In this document: one piece after another, positions 13,425 to 13,443 of the stretch | Numbering within the stretch: the stretch's first letter is position 1 | Layout: every line of letters begins with the position of its first letter | Translations under genes and position numbers: made by a program | The notes under the pieces: model-generated | Told to the model about the DNA's origin: nothing | Databases searched by the model: none | Seen by the model: only the letters and a program-made list of their open reading frames with translations | Assembly: GCA_964646525.1 (NCBI GenBank) | Contig: CAZYER010000041.1 | Span: 1-13,443 of the forward strand | Length of the DNA stretch: 13,443 nt | From: GCA-002282575 sp964646525 | Lineage (GTDB): Bacteria; Pseudomonadota; Gammaproteobacteria; Thiomicrospirales; Thiomicrospiraceae | Direction of reading: 5' to 3'

Positions 13425-13443
13425 CGGCTTTTTATTGCTTAGT

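Overview
The window reads as a gammaproteobacterial chromosome of moderate G+C, possibly Thiotrichales-like. That assignment is an inference from gene content (radC/coaBC/dut neighbourhood, FolE2 instead of FolE, paired metX-metW, proC-yggT), not from any marker gene. Nearly all of it is housekeeping DNA. The accessory part is the right end: a mazE/mazF-type toxin-antitoxin pair and an integron integrase whose upstream side runs off the window.

Layout. Positions 149-553 hold a short tryptophan-rich protein I do not recognise, downstream of radC (663-1358) on the minus strand. A 387-bp gap separates radC from the divergent coaBC (1746-2969). It carries two adjacent, elaborate inverted repeats, the first overlapping the likely radC promoter, and possible debris of a small membrane-protein gene. 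coaBC and dut (2982-3443) form a tight pair for CoA synthesis and dUTP removal. A 224-bp gap with a degenerate repeat and hairpins precedes folE2 (3668-4615). folE2 overlaps tail-to-tail with an isolated yidD (4588-4881, minus). Divergent from yidD are a type I dihydroorotase (4945-6279) and an RsmB-family rRNA m5C methyltransferase (6368-7669).

The minus-strand block 11584 to 7666 is compact. proC and yggT overlap by 4 bp. A 51-bp gap with an extended -10 promoter follows, then metX and metW overlapping by 4 bp, then, 3 nt later, a TraT-like outer-membrane lipoprotein. The lipoprotein ends in a 4-bp convergent overlap with the methyltransferase.

Right of proC the usual upstream partner yggS is missing. 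In its place are mazF-like and mazE-like genes (11724-12345) and an integron integrase, intI (12447-13412), with all tyrosine-recombinase catalytic residues and the IntI-specific insertion. No attC site is visible in the window. By normal integron architecture, attI and any cassettes should lie beyond position 13443.

I saw no tRNA, rRNA, CRISPR array or intact insertion sequence. The most interesting unexplained items are the integron edge with its toxin-antitoxin pair on the non-cassette side, the paired palindromes between radC and coaBC, the repeat between dut and folE2, and the TraT-like lipoprotein coupled to methionine genes.
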